DNA of 64,000 bases, taken from the NCBI RefSeq assembly GCF_035046505.1, contig NC_089829.1:34609322-34673321 (forward strand), written 5' to 3'. Source of the stretch: Tiliqua scincoides. Taxonomy: Eukaryota; Chordata; Lepidosauria; Squamata; Scincidae. Shown piece after piece: positions 10,968 through 24,100 of this stretch. The position numbers and the translations under genes were made by a program. The notes beneath the pieces were generated by a model that saw only the letters and a program-made list of their open reading frames with translations, was not told where the DNA came from and made no database searches. Numbering within the stretch: position 1 is the first letter of the stretch; every line of letters begins with the position of its first letter.

Positions 10968-11195
10968 CAGTGATTTTCAACCTTTTTCATCTCACGGCAC
11001 ACTGGCAAGGCACTAAAATGGTCAAGGCACACCATCACCTTTTTGACAATTGACAAGGCACACTGTGCTGTCAATGGGGGCTCACATTCTCCAATGGTCC
11101 TATTGATAAATGACCCTCTCCCAAATTCCTGTGGCACACCTGGGGACCATTCGCGGCACACCAGTGTGCCACGGCACAGTGGTTGAAAATGGCTG
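10968..11195. mobile_element. hAT-like MITE, family A (about 228 bp)
   Basis: Inverted ends read CAGTGATTTTCAACC and GGTTGAAAATGGCTG. The flanking 8-mers ccattgtt (10960-10967) and ccttagtt (11196-11203) match at six of eight positions. Two further copies of the same element lie at 43296-43518 and 51904-52133, one of them with a perfect 8-bp duplication. That target-site length and the CAG/CTG ends point to hAT. Confidence 0.8.
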
Positions 11196-11203
11196 CCTTA
11201 GTT

Positions 11204-13043
11204 GATGATGATGAATGCAGTATGGGATAGGTAGGCAGGTAAGCATTTCACATCATACTACAACTCAGAGGAGTTGCATACCTAAAACCAGCCTGGTGGC
11301 TTAAGTATCCTGGTGGTGGTGGGGGACCCTCTAAGTTAAGAGAGTGTTACAAATCTTCATAGTCAATCTTGATGAGGCTGTCAATGTTTTGTTTCAGCAG
11401 CCTTCTCCCTGTTTCACTCTTTTAACTGGGAATGAACTGGGAAACAGGAGTTTGCTGCCACCACCAAGCTCGAGCGTCCAACCAGAAGGAGGCCATCTTG
11501 AGAAAACCTTCCTCCCGGGTTCACAGAGACCCCCAAAATTGGGGGGAGGGCTCACAATCTAAAGTAGTGGAACATGGGCAGCCTCAAAGTCATGGTGTCT
11601 CATTCCCTCTTGACTGGACCAAGATCAGGCAGATAAAACAGTAAAGTTGCTAGAGAGAGACTAAAAGCTATGAAGTATCAAAACAATGGAGGCAAACATG
11701 GAAGGATTAAAAAAGGTGCTGACGAATTTTAAAAAGGGGAGAAAGTGAGGAATGGCAATGGTTGTTAAAAGGCAAGTGATGAATAAAACAAAAACCTGAT
11801 GTGAGTTATTTTCTCTGCCTGAGTTACTCATAGTGGTCTTTCTATTCATTTTTTAGTGGGATGAGCAGGTGAGAACCCTGCAAAACATCAGATGCTACCA
11901 ATACAGAATGAGGGGAAATGCGCAAAGTGTTGTCACTTGATCTAGCCTGTTGGCATTCGCCAGGCTTTAATCGTAGGATTGGATACTTGGGATCACCTGG
12001 GCCACTTTTGGGAACCTAGAAGGCTTCATAGTCCAGTGCAATCAGCCGGCTGAAAGGGTATTTTGGTTGACCAGTCAGCTGGGGGTGAGGAAGATGCTCA
12101 GGTCATCAGAAGGGAAGGCTGGCTGCTGCACCTGGATGACTCAGCAGCCCCTTTGAGATGCTGAGCATCAAAGAAGACTCTGAAGTGACAGAAAGTTCCA
12201 AGCTGCTGAAAAATATGCTTGCATGCATAGTTTTCACCAGCTTTGTGAAAAAATTAATTCAATTAAAAGGTGGAAATCAACTTGGTTATTAGAGTTGCCT
12301 GGTCAGATGCATCCAGAAATCTGCAATTCAATGTGAAGTATGAGAAAGAAAATCAAAAAGCTGGGGCAACAGGGTCATTTTTGGCAAAAAGAAACCTTAT
12401 TGGTTACACAGATTCAGAGAAAAGGATCCTCTGCCCTGTTTTGTAAAAGGAACCATGGACTCTGACTGGGACAACAGACAACTATCAAAGCCCTGAAACA
12501 GTTCTTTCCTACAGATTGTGTTTCCGTTTTGAATCCAGGGCATACCTCCAGCCCCAGGTGTTGGCAGCTGTTGAGAAAGAGCCCTTGCTAAGAGATTAAA
12601 TTGCCAAATGGGCTTGGAAAGAGTTTTTTTTTTCTTCCTGTGCAAAATGGATTTCAAAGCAGTGAAACAGAGTGAGTTTTTGTTTGCTTGCTTTTTAAAA
12701 AACCTTTCATGTGCTAAAAAGAATGGAACTGGACAATCAGCTGGCATTCACTGAGCAGGCATCTGTGATATGCATAACACTTTTCGGAACTGATTTTGTT
12801 TCTTGTCCCTGCAGCGGGTAGGAGTTCATCTGCAACTTGGCAGACCAGGTGGGCATTATGGATGTCCCAGGCCATGAGAAACAGGTGGTGTGAGGTCAGG
12901 TGTCTATTCTTTATCTTGCATGAACTGTCGGTGAAGCTTATCTTCCCTGCATACTGCTTGTGGTGCACGGGCATTTGAAGTGACTGGTTTTGCTGGCTGT
13001 GCTGGCAAGGAACAATCTAGAAATTGTTTCTGCTGTTCCTCCT
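11204..13043. other. Intergenic DNA without recognised gene
   Basis: I see no exon, no classified repeat and no conserved motif in this stretch. Confidence 0.4.
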
Positions 13044-13680
13044 TGTTGGCAACCTTCAGTCTCGAAAGACTATGGTCTCGCGCTGTGAATGGTGGTTCTG
13101 GAACAGCATCTAGTGTGGCTGAAAAGGCCAATTCAGGAGTGACAATCCCTTCCGCACTGGGAGCAAGTGCAGTCTGTCCCTGGTCTGTCTCCCTGGCTAT
13201 GGGCCTTCCTTCTTTGCCTCTTTGCCTCAGACTGTTGGTCAAGTGTCTCTTCAAACTGGGAGAGGCCATGCTGCACAGCCTGCCTCCAAGCGGGCCACTC
13301 AGAGGCCAGGGTTTCCCACCTGTTGAGATCCACTCCTAAGGCCTTCAGATCCCTCTTGCAGATGTCCTTGTATCGCAGCTGTGGTCTACCTGTAGGGCGC
13401 TTTCCTTGCACGAGTTCTCCATAGAGGAGATCCTTTGGGATCCAGCCATCATCCATTCTCACGACATGACCGAGCCAACGCAGGCGTCTCTGTTTCAGCA
13501 GTGCATACATGCTAGGGATTCCAGCTCGTTCCAGGACTGTGTTGTTTGGAACTTTGTCCTGCCAGGTGATGCTGCATCAGAGGCAGCGCAGGTGGAAAGC
13601 ATTCAGTTTCCTCTCCTGTTGTGAGCGAAGAGTCCATGACTTGCTGCAGTACAGAAGTGTACTCAGGACAAACCTTATAT
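13044..13680 (-). mobile_element. LINE 3' end with Cys/His C-terminus, 5' truncated
   Basis: On the - strand the C-terminal part of a non-LTR retrotransposon ORF2 can be read: 'PSMYALLKQRRLRWLGHVVR', 'DLLYGELVQGKRPTGRPQL', 'KRDLKALGVDLNRWETLA', then CTCSQCGRDCHS. The 3' tail ends 'cgagactgaaggttgccaac' near 13044. The RT core is absent. The clade is uncertain: the C-terminal Cys/His motif and 'RLRWLGHVVRM' block occur in several LINE clades, including Ingi/Vingi-like and RTE-like ones. Confidence 0.8.
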
Positions 13681-15344
13681 GAGATTGCTTATCACATGTA
13701 ATATAGCTAGGCATCGTGGAAAGGATCCTGGAGAAGAATATAACCATACAACTTGTTGGTATACTATCTTAAGCACTTCAAATATTTTTTGTACCTTAAC
13801 ATTTTACATACATTCTATATGCCTCCGTTGTGCATTACAGAGAAAGATGAGCTAAAGCAACAAGCCCCTGCCCCGAGGAACATCCAACTGAAAATATTTT
13901 ATTGATATAAGAAGATTTATATCCCACTTTGCCAATTTGTTAAAAGCTGACTCACAAACAAGGTTAAAAAAATAACATCATTACAATTCATAATGAATTT
14001 TAAAAAAATAGGATCAGCAAAATCATCTCACTGAAAGCTTTTCAAGAGTGCCAGGTCTTCAATGAAAAGTAGACAGGCTCAATGCCGTGACAGCCACCTG
14101 GAGCAGTATAAAGTATCACAGTCCTTCACACTTTTCTTTCAAGCCAGACAGATATTACCATTGCGTGTATGAAGTAGTTGAGGCTGGGAGATAGAGAAGC
14201 TTCTACACCTGCCTGTGATTTAAACAAAGATCTTCTCGTTCATAGCATAGGCTTTTAACTGCTGTGCTACACTTACATGAGGAGGGATGTAAAATCCAGG
14301 GAAATAAAGGTATTTTTGACACCAATTAGAAGACACTCTGGGGAACAAATGGGAATATATGGGGATCCACTTCTGCAAAATAAAGTTGCTGGACACTGGA
14401 AACATCTCAGTGTAAGACATCAACACCACCAAAATGGATCACAGTCACTTGTGGGTTTTCTGAGGTGAGGAGATGAAACTGATGTTCAAGGTTTGGAGAA
14501 TTAGGGAAGGAAGAGGATGTTTGTGTTTAGCACAGCTTTGCCACATCCCTGTTCCCTCCCTCCCTGCAAAAGAGCTGGATGCGCTCCAGTCCAGATGATG
14601 GAAACATGGCACTCTTGTATCCCCCTGCCGTGAAAGCCAAAGTCTCAGCCTTCCAAAGTCAACAGACATCACAAAAGAGAACAAAAACTGCCACTGTCCA
14701 TGGAGTCCTGCAGAAGCAACAGAAGCAAAACCTCCAGCATGGGGTGAGAACTTCAGGGATTCTGGACAGTTCACAGAATTTATTTTATTTCATTTTTACA
14801 CATGAGAATCTTCTGGTGTGCATTCACACATACTGACGCTCCTCAAAGGCACTCCAATGTTTATAGTTACATTCTCCCACATGCATATAAGAGCCCTGTT
14901 CACATGTTTATCCATGTGGATAAACAGGTTTGGATACAGGGGGCTGGCCCATCCAAGAGGCCAGCTGAAGCTGTTGCTTCAGGCAGCAAATTGGTGGTGG
15001 GGGTGTGTGCTCATCTCAGTCCACCTACTTGCCTCCACTGCTCCTCCTTCTCCCCTCACTAAGACCAACTTCTTGGATTGAAAAAGGAAGAGGGGCATAG
15101 AGAGGAAGAGGAAATGGGGAGGGGAGCACTGTGCTAGAATACTGGAGAATGGGAGGAGCAGAGATCAGCACATGATAGGGTAAAGGGGGCAGCATTCAGC
15201 ATGCCACCTCTGGCATCAGGAGCTCTTTGGCCAGCCCTGCACACTGTAATATGCACATATAGAGCATTAATGCTTCTATATTCTTTGTACTTTCTGTTAA
15301 ACATTTTTGGTAATATTATGGGAAGGGGCCGCTTAGGGCCCCAG
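13681..15344. other. Intergenic DNA without recognised gene
   Basis: No exon recognised. About 14110-14280 may be a diverged tRNA-type SINE on the - strand (ends like 'cataggcttttaactgctgt'), but this is weak. Confidence 0.35.
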
Positions 15345-16713
15345 CAGTGGCGTCACTGGGGTTCGCGTCACCCGGTGCAGGAGACCAGCGCGTCACCCCC
15401 CATGCAGTGCATGGGGCAACACCCCAGGTGGTGGGTGTGGTGATGTAGCATCACTCCGCCCCCACTGGTTTTTTGGCTGTACCTTTCGATAGAACAAAGA
15501 CAGAACACATTCTGCATGAAATTACGCACTGATTGATATATAACACGATGGCATTATTCCTCCAAACTGTGATTTTAGTCACTAGTGGTGTCACACACCC
15601 CCAAGGGTGTCAACTTACTAACACCTTATTGCAGCAGTTCTCAAACTTTTAGCACTGGGACCCACTTTTTAGAATGACAGTCTGTCCAAGACCCACCAGG
15701 TCATGGTAGAAGTGACATTACCAGGCAAATTAAAATCAATAAGTATAAATAATTAAAGTAAAACAAATAATTAAATAAGCAGAAGCCAGCCCTGTTCCAC
15801 CAAGTGAATTTCCTCTGTAGCCTGCCTGCAAGAACACCTCCTCCAAAAGGAGTAAGGTTTTCAGCACTACCCAGTGCCCAGTTGAAGGTTGTTGTGAGGA
15901 CAAGAAAGAGGGGAGGAGCAGCTGTGTAAACCGCCCTGAGCTCTTTGGAGGAAGGGCGGTATAAAAATGTAAATAAATAAATAAATAAATAATTTAAGAA
16001 CTTCTGTTTTAACCAGATCACTGTCAGAATCCACCTGGCTTGGCAAGTCTACAAAAAGTTCACCTTATCAGCTGAAGCCTCTGTTTTGATCATTTTAAGT
16101 GGGGGGGGGGGGAGGCTGCCACCTGGAGCATTTGTTGCACTCCAGTTCCATCACATCAGGACCATTCTGGTGGCTTCACATTCCCCTTTGCCTGGCCTGA
16201 CCACCAGCCAAGGCACATTTGCTTACTCATAAGTAAACATGACCATGAGGCTTAGTTTTGCTTTCCATAGGGCTCAATACATTCATCTGCTTGGAGGGAG
16301 GAACTTTCTTCTCAGGTGTTTTTGGGGGCTGCATTCATTGGATCAGGACCATTCTGGTGTCATTGGATTCCTCTCAGCCTGTCCTTTCTGACGGACTAAG
16401 GCAAGTTCGCCTGCCCACGAGCAAATGCACGATACAGCTCACTTTCACTTTCCATAGCATTTTTTGTTCCAAGCATTTTTTGTTCTGTTTTTTGGCCATA
16501 ACTTTTGATATAAAGGAAATATTTCACTCTGGTTTTTTGCATTGCATTCTGCTTGAATTTCCACATCCAACGGTACATAATATGATGGGGTTACTCCTAA
16601 CCACCATGATTTTAGCGTGTCACCCCCCAAGTGCGCATTCACCCCTGTGTGTGTCACCCAGTGCGGCCCGCACCCCCCCCGCACCCCCCCGCACCCCCCT
16701 AGCGACGCCACTG
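15345..16713. mobile_element. Composite hAT-like element, perfect 8-bp TSD
   Basis: Ends are CAGTGGCGTCACTGGGG and the partly inverted CTAGCGACGCCACTG. The flanks are a perfect 8-bp target-site duplication ggccccag (15337-15344 and 16714-16721). The two end zones share 'gttttttggc' and 'tttgata' segments (near 15468 and 16490). A second CAG-type terminus starts at about 15632. A SINE-type tail ('gtaaaccgccctgagctctt', then (AATA)n) lies at about 15930-15995. It is therefore an older element enlarged by later insertions. A G run lies at about 16099-16113. Confidence 0.75.
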
Positions 16714-16721
16714 GGCCCCAG

Positions 16722-19044
16722 CATGGCTTAATCAAGGCCAGTCAACAGGAAGGATCCTGCACTGTGGTCAGAGAGGAAACATAGGTCAGGTGGCTGAAAT
16801 TCTGTGGTCATAATTCAAGAGAAGTGGTAGTCAAGGATGGCTTCTTCAGGGTGATTTGAACTAAATATATCCCTGGTTGCATTTCCTTACTCTTCATTTA
16901 TCATCATTGTGAGAGCAGCTCTGTGGTTTTACACACAGGAAGATCAGCCGGAGGAGAGAGAAACTGACACTCTGTGATCCAGCTGTGAAGGAAGTTATGG
17001 CTAAGAATCACTCTGGCATTCCCTCAAAGGATTTGGTACTTTCTTGTTTTGCATTGCACCATGACAGGCCTGTTTGCTCTTAGCTGGGATGGACCCCAGA
17101 ACCACAACAGCCAAAGACTCTCAGGAAATAGCATGATTCTGTAAACAGAACATCACTTGCTGTGCTGGGCCAGCCCCTTCTTAAGACCAACTGAGGTGGT
17201 CACCTTACCTCAGAATGGCAAGGAGCACCCACCTCTGTCCATCCACTCACTTCCATTGCTTTTCCTTCCACTCCCTCCTTCCTGGAAAAGGTAGAGGGGG
17301 TGACACAGGTGTGGAAGAGAAGAGAGCAGTGGGCTAGAGTGTCCTGCCCACCACTTCCTCTTCTGCTATGTTCCTTTTTCCAATCCAGGGAGTGGGAGGA
17401 AGACAGGCTGGCACATCACCAGGTTAACTGGGCAGCACTTGACACACCACCTCAGAAGCCAAGATGTCTTTGGTTGGCTGTGTTGCCATGAATAGATAAT
17501 GCTTTTTAATGGGCTCAAAAGCCACAGCAGTTCCACTTTTATGATTAACTACCAAAATGACCATCTCCAGCTTCTCCTTACCATCCCAATGACAGCGCAC
17601 AAATGTAGCACATTGATGCCGTGAGCTCTCACTAAACTCTGGCCTAAGTAATGCCATTTTAAAATCAGTTCTGACTCTGGTCCTTAAAATGCTGGTTAGC
17701 AAAAAGCTGTGGGCCACCCCTGACACAGTGCTTGTGGCTCCCTAGTGACCTAGTCCTTGAAGACCAGACAGAGCCAGTCTACATTATCTTGCCAAAGCAA
17801 CAATAGGAAGGGTAAAGGGGGTGTTTGAGTGTGGCAGGGATGGAAATTTACTGGACTTTTTGCCTGTTGAACGTATTGCTTTGAACTGAGTATAAAAAGC
17901 TAGCTGCATCTAGCTACAATTGCGCATCTGAGGCAACTGGCCTCCTTGCTGCCTTGCTTTGGTACCAGCAATAAACAAGCTGTTTTCTGCTAGACCTTCC
18001 CTCAAAGTGTTAAATTGGGATGTAGCACTCCCGGGTAACAAACCTCATGCTGCCTTTGTGGGTTCAAGGGCAACAATATGATCTTGCCAGGTTGGTATTA
18101 ATTCCCTGACTGGCAGAGTGCTCTAGGAAAAATTACAGCTCTTTCCTAGGAAACCAGGAGGTAATGCTGGGGGGTGGGGTCCCCCAAAATCTATGGGCAT
18201 AATGGAACAGTTCCTACAAGCAAGGCCTCAGCAGTCAGCAAGCAGTCAATTTTTGCAAGCCACTGAATGGTTTTTGGAATCCCACAGCGTCTTTTCTGCA
18301 AACTTGCAGGCGAATTTATATTTTATCTTTCCTGTGTTTTAGCAGGTCTCATAAATCACACTTAATGAGAGGTATTAGCAGAGAGTTAACAGCAATTAAG
18401 TGATGAAAATGTGTGTATTCTGGCTGGCAGCTTGGGGAAATGCATTGATTTCTGTGATTTCTTGAAATGCAGAGATGAAAGCTTACATCCTAATTAGAGA
18501 CTAAACAGATTTAATTCCAAAGTAAAGAAGATCACTCTTGTTTTCCTTTTGGATTCTTACATGCCTCTGGTAGTCAGCAGCCCAATTCAGGTGAGATGGT
18601 TTAATATGCATACACACACCTGTGGAGCTATGAGAGCTAAATGGAACCTTCCAGAATAGAGGCAAGGTACCTTGGAATATTGGACAGTGAGGCCAAACAA
18701 CAAAGGATAGCATCCCTTTTAAGCACTGCCTGTGAGCTTCCAAAAGGTATCTTTTGACTGCTGTTAAAAACCACTCTGTCTAAGTGTGCATTCATGCCTT
18801 TGGTTCTGGGTGTGTAGCCCAGCACGGAAAGGCAGGCATCTACTAGCAAGATGTTATCCATGGTAGCCTCAACACTTTGGAAATCCTTCCCCTGGGAGGC
18901 CTATTTGTCCCCAACTCTGCTCTTCTTCAGATGGCTTGTAAAGACCCAAATGACAACTGGTAAAAAATAAATGCTTTTCCAAAATCATTAGTCCTGGGGT
19001 AACAGAGGTTGCTGGATTCAGTTGTTTAGTTGGGCTCTGTTTTA
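16722..19044. other. Intergenic DNA without recognised gene
   Basis: Nothing recognised as coding or as a classified repeat. Many short open frames occur on both strands, but none exceeds about 100 codons or resembles a known protein. Confidence 0.4.
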
Positions 19045-19540
19045 TAATTATGAACATAAGAAGAGCAATGCCAGGCAAAACCAGCTCTCATCTAGTCCAG
19101 TGCTTCCCAAACTTTTTAGCACCATGACCCACTTTATTTAAATAAGTCAATCATTCAAATAAATAAATGATGCATTTAAATTAATAATTTAAATAACATG
19201 AAGCCAGGTCAGGCAGCAAACCTGAGTGTGGCAAACCTGAGTGTGGTTCCAAAGCTTCATCAGCTGTGTTGGCCAGGTAGTGTCCCAGAATGCCTTGTGG
19301 CTCCACAGCTGGCACTCGGCCTGCTCATTGCATTCAGACATGGCCGGCTTGGGTCTCCTGCTGGGTCCAGAGGCTGTGGAACACATGGCCTGGAAGGCCA
19401 TGTGACCCACCAAAAACTGACTTGCGACCCCTGGTGGGTTGCAATTCACGGTTTGGGAACCACTGATCTAGTCCACTATCATGTTTCCAGCAGTGGCCAA
19501 CTAGATGCTCCTGAGAGGCCCAGAAGCAGGACATAAATGA
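19045..19540 (-). mobile_element. CR1 3'-end fragment carrying a hAT insertion
   Basis: The outer parts, 19045-19097 and 19466-19540, form one old CR1 3' end on the - strand ('gaacataagaagagcaatgc' and 'agtggccaactagatgctcc'). The middle is the hAT MITE at 19098-19465, which split the 'catctagtcca' motif typical of CR1. Confidence 0.75.
19098..19465. mobile_element. hAT-like MITE, family B, perfect 8-bp TSD
   Basis: Ends are CAGTGCTTCCCAAACTTTT and GGTTTGGGAACCACTG. The duplication is atctagtc at 19090-19097 and 19466-19473. The inner part ('tggtgggttgcaattcacgg') resembles the copy at 59078-59435 in the other orientation. Length is 368 bp. Confidence 0.85.
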
Positions 19541-20600
19541 TACACCCCCTCCTTTCTTGCTAAATGGGCAAAAAGGCATCTTTTGAAATCAGTGGTTCTC
19601 TTACACAGTAAATCCTCAGTAACTGTGCACTCCATTCCCATGAATTCACTTATTACCAGAAACAAAAGTGTCACATCACACCATTCACTGTCTGTGCTCA
19701 GACATCTGCAGCCATTCTGAAGCTATCTGTGCCATTCTAAATATATCCACTGCTGGCATTCCTGTAGCTACCCCCCTCCCCCCATACAGCTACAGAGTCC
19801 TGATTGTTTCCTGAGGCTGGGGTCCATTGTAGCAAAAAGGGGTGCCAATTTGATCTTTCCCCAATTCCATTTTCCCATAGGATCAATGATTTGGAATCTA
19901 AGTCTAGCACATAAAAAACTGTATTTAGAAGGGAGAGAGAAAGTATATCTATTCACTCCTGTTTAGCATCTTCTCCAGTGGCTGCCATTGCTGCTGTTCC
20001 CCTTGTATTTCTTTACAGATTACGAGTTAGATTGGGATGGGGACCCATCTCCTCATTTATTTAGCTTATAAACTGTTTTGTGTCCTCGTGTTGTTGAAAA
20101 CTGGTACATAAATATATTTATTAATAATAACAGCAGACCCATTCCCCTGTTCCTTGCATCCCAGCAAGTGGTATTCAGAAATATCCACATATTATTGTAT
20201 TGTAAATTTCCCTGTTTTATTGTTATTATTCTGGTTTTGTTGTTCATGTTAATTTGTTTCCATCGTTAACGGTGGAAGCTGCCCTGTACTCTAGATTTAC
20301 AGGAGAAGCGAAATATCTATTTTTAAAAAAATAACATAAAAGGATAAATATTTGTCTTGGTTACAACAAGATCATATTTCTTTAAATAATAATGGTGAAA
20401 GGGCATGCATCTCCCTGCTTTTTCAACCAAAAATTCCTGTTCTCTATGAACTGTTACTAGGGTATGTTTTGTTGTGTCAATAGGACGGAAAATCAATATT
20501 GCCAGATCCTGGACTAAGCAGGAAACTTGGTCTCTCTAGGTCTCTCTAGGTAGGTCAGGCAGTCCAGCAACTTCAAATCACATTGTTTCAAATCAACAAA

Positions 20601-20780
20601 GGGCGCAATCCTAACCCATTTTCCAGCACCGACATAAGGGTAATGCAACTTCGAGACAAGGGAACAAACATTGCCATACCTTGAGGAGGCCTCCGTGACT
20701 GCCCCCCAACTGCAGGATGCAGCACCTGCTCCACTAGCACAGCTATGCCAGTGCTGGAAAGTTGGTTAGGATTCCGCCCA
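20601..20780. mobile_element. MITE with ends GGGCGCAATCCTAACC (about 180 bp)
   Basis: The ends GGGCGCAATCCTAACCCA and TGGTTAGGATTCCGCCC are imperfect inverted repeats, extended inward by 'ttccagcacc' and 'agtgctggaa'. Relatives lie at 42382-42596 and 56140-56280. The outermost bases (GCAATCCTA) are shared with the shorter palindromic MITEs, suggesting mobilisation by one transposase. The target-site duplication is unclear. Confidence 0.65.
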
Positions 20781-21159
20781 AAGAGGCTTTGTGATGAGGC
20801 CTTGACAATCAACATTCTCCGGAAGTGAAATTTATGCAAAGGGGCAGCGATGGGTTTAATCTGCCACTCTGGAGTGGAGCTACATGGTTTGACAAGCCAA
20901 GCCCCAAAATCAGAATACTCCTTGCTGGCAGAGACTGAACTCTCCAGACCAGGGATGGGCAAACATGGCAGGAGGGCCACATCATCTCTCTGACACTGTG
21001 TCAGGGGTCAGAAAAAAAAAATTTACATTTCAAATTTGAATAAATCTACATTAATTTACATAAATGAATGCATTAGAGATGGAACTTACAGGAACGAATG
21101 AATTTTACTGAGCTTATTTATAATACACATGAGAACTATAATACAGGCATGTAGAACTT

Positions 21160-24100
21160 CACTGCCGCCGCACACTGGGTCAACACCTTCATCGACCTGT
21201 CCACCACCACCACAAGATCTTTCTCCTGATCTGTCACAGACAGCTCAGAACCCATCAGCCTATATGTGAAGTTTTGATTTTTTGCCCCAATGTGCATGAC
21301 TTTACACTTACTGACATTGAAGCGCATCTGCCATTTTGCTGGTTAGCCATGCAGGCACCCTCCTGGATTTAGTGGAGCCCTTCTTTCTTTGCGGTATACA
21401 CTTCCACTGGGCCTCCATTACTGTTGTTTTAAGCAGCCTCCATGCACTCTGGAGAGATTGGACTCTTTTTACCTTCCCTATCAACCTCCTTCTAACCAGC
21501 CTCCTCATTTGAGGGAAGTCCGCTCATCAGAAGTCAAGGGTTTTTGTGAGAGATTTGCCCGGTATTCTTCCCCCGACGTGCAGGTCGAAACGGATCACAG
21601 CATGATCACTGATCCCCAACGGCTCAGTAACATTGACATCTCTAACCAGGTCCTAAGTACCGCACAATATTAAATCCAGAGTCACCTGTCCTCTGGTGGG
21701 CTCCATGACTAGCTGCTCTAAGGCACAGTCATTTAACATGTCAAGAAATCCGGTCTCCTTTTCATGACCAGAACACAAATTGACCCAGTCTGTATGAGGA
21801 TAATTGAAGTCCCCCATGATTACAACCCTGCCCCTCCTTGTCACATCCCTGAACTGTTTCCTCATTTCAAGGTCCCCTTCCAGTTTCTGGTCTGCAGAAC
21901 GATAGTACACCCCCACTATTACATCACTCCTCAGGCCTGGTAATTTAACCCACAGAGATTCTATGGTGGAGTCGGACCCACCTTCAATCTCTACTTTGCT
22001 GGATTCTATCCCTTCTTATTCCCCTGGGGGCTGGGGATAAGAATAGGCCCTCAGTTTGGCTGTACTTGTCGTAAGAGGCGACTAAACAGCCACCGGGTAG
22101 ATGGGACTCGTCAGCTTGGGAAGGCAGCTCATCTGAGAGAAGGAAAACCCTGATCCCAAACCTCCACTGCCTTGTGGCTACATCCAGTTATGGAAAAGGC
22201 TTCAGGAGTCAACCTCGAGGCAAAATCCGGAGCCGGAGTCCCTGAGGCAGTTCATGGCTGAACACAGTCACGTTCTGGCAACTCCTGTGACGCCGCTGGA
22301 ACCAACCATATTGGCCTCTGCCTTTCCATTGGACCATTTCAGTGACGGGGAGAGGGGGGATTTGCTGCATGGGTAACAGCCTATCCTCCATACCTACTTT
22401 ACCCAGGCTTTGCGCACTGGAGAGGACACTCTGTTCCAGAACCACCATTCAGAGTGTAACACCATAGTCTTCTGAGACTGAAGGATGCCAACAACAATAG
22501 TTAAAAACTGCCATTTTTGCCAGGAAGTGGGAATACACAAACCAAAGGATCATGGTTGATCATATACACAATGTTAAACAGTGGTTTAGTGCTTCATCTG
22601 AATGCAACTGAGTCATACTACTGATCCACCTGGCTTTCAGTATTGTCTGTATTTTGGCTGGTAGGAATCCTCCCAGCCTTACTACCTAAGCCTTCCTAGA
22701 GATAACAAAAGATTGGACAATATAAAGCATAGCTCTTCCACGGAAGTGTGGAGCATGCATGCATACTAATTGAAGACTGAAGGATGCCAACATCCCTTCT
22801 TTAATGTAAATGGCCACCCCACCTCCAACACGCCCCTCCCTGTCCCTCTTGTAGAGTTTAAAGCCCGGGATTGCGGTATCCCACTGATTCTCCGCATTCC
22901 ACCAGGTTTCCGTTATGCCCACTATGTCAATGTTTTCCCTTGTCACCAAACATTCTAGTTCTCCCATCTTTGCTTGGAGACTTCGGGCATTTGCATAAAA
23001 GCATTTGTACATGGAATGCTTATTAGCTCCTTTGTCCCCGCATCCTCTCATTGTGCCATACCATCTATCACATCCCATCATGCTACCATTCCCAATTTCT
23101 TCTCCTACTCTGCTTTTACTTTGTTGTTCTCTAACCTTCCCATCCTCGTCCCATAAGGATGAGGAGGCCCGAACCGGATGCCCCTCGGCTCCTGTCGGCT
23201 TTCCCCCGGGATCAGTTTAAAAGCTGCTCTGCCACCTTTTTAATGTTATGCGCTTTGTTATGCAGTCTGGTTCCAGTGAAGCCCATCCCTCTTGTACAGG
23301 CCCCACTTGTCCCAAAACGTTCCCCAGTGCTTAACGAATCTAAACCCCTCCTCCCTACACCACCATCTCATCCATGCATTGAGATCCTGGCTTTCAACCT
23401 CCTACCCAATAGCCTAAATTTAGCCTCCAGGACCTCCCGGCTACACTTGCCCACGCCGTTGGTGCCAACATGCACCACAACTGCTACCTCCTCCCCAGTA
23501 CTATCTACCAGCCTGTCTAGACAAGAAGTGATGTCCACAACCTTCGCACCAGGCAGGCAAGTCGCCATGCGGTCCTCACATCCGTCCCAAATCCCCCTCT
23601 CTATGTTTCTAATAATTGAATCCCCCACTACAAGAAGCCCCCGACCCCCCTCCCGCCGAGGACTATCCTGAGTTTGGATATGGGCCTGTCCCCTGGAGAA
23701 GGGGTCCCCCTTAGGGGATTGTTTCCCCTCCTCTCCAGGATGACGTCCTCCAGCCCCGAGACTTCCCACTCAGGCAGCTGAGGAGCTTCGTGCCTGAGGT
23801 TGGGATGAAACCTGATCGCCCCTGTGTCTCCCTGTGGTCCTTCTCTGCCTGCCTCTGCTTCTCCAGGTCGGCCACCAAGGCTTCAAGGGAACAGACGCGT
23901 TCCCTGAGTCCCTGGAGCTCCTTGCACCGAGGGCACACCCATGACTTATGCCCCAGCGTAGTATTCATACATATGGCACTCGATGCAAAACACTGGATAG
24001 CCCCTACCCTGCTGCTGGCTGTCTCACTGCATAGCTTTTTTTATTTTGTTTTTGTTTAGCGGTACTTAAAAACCCTACACTGGTTAGAAGCCCTCTTCTC

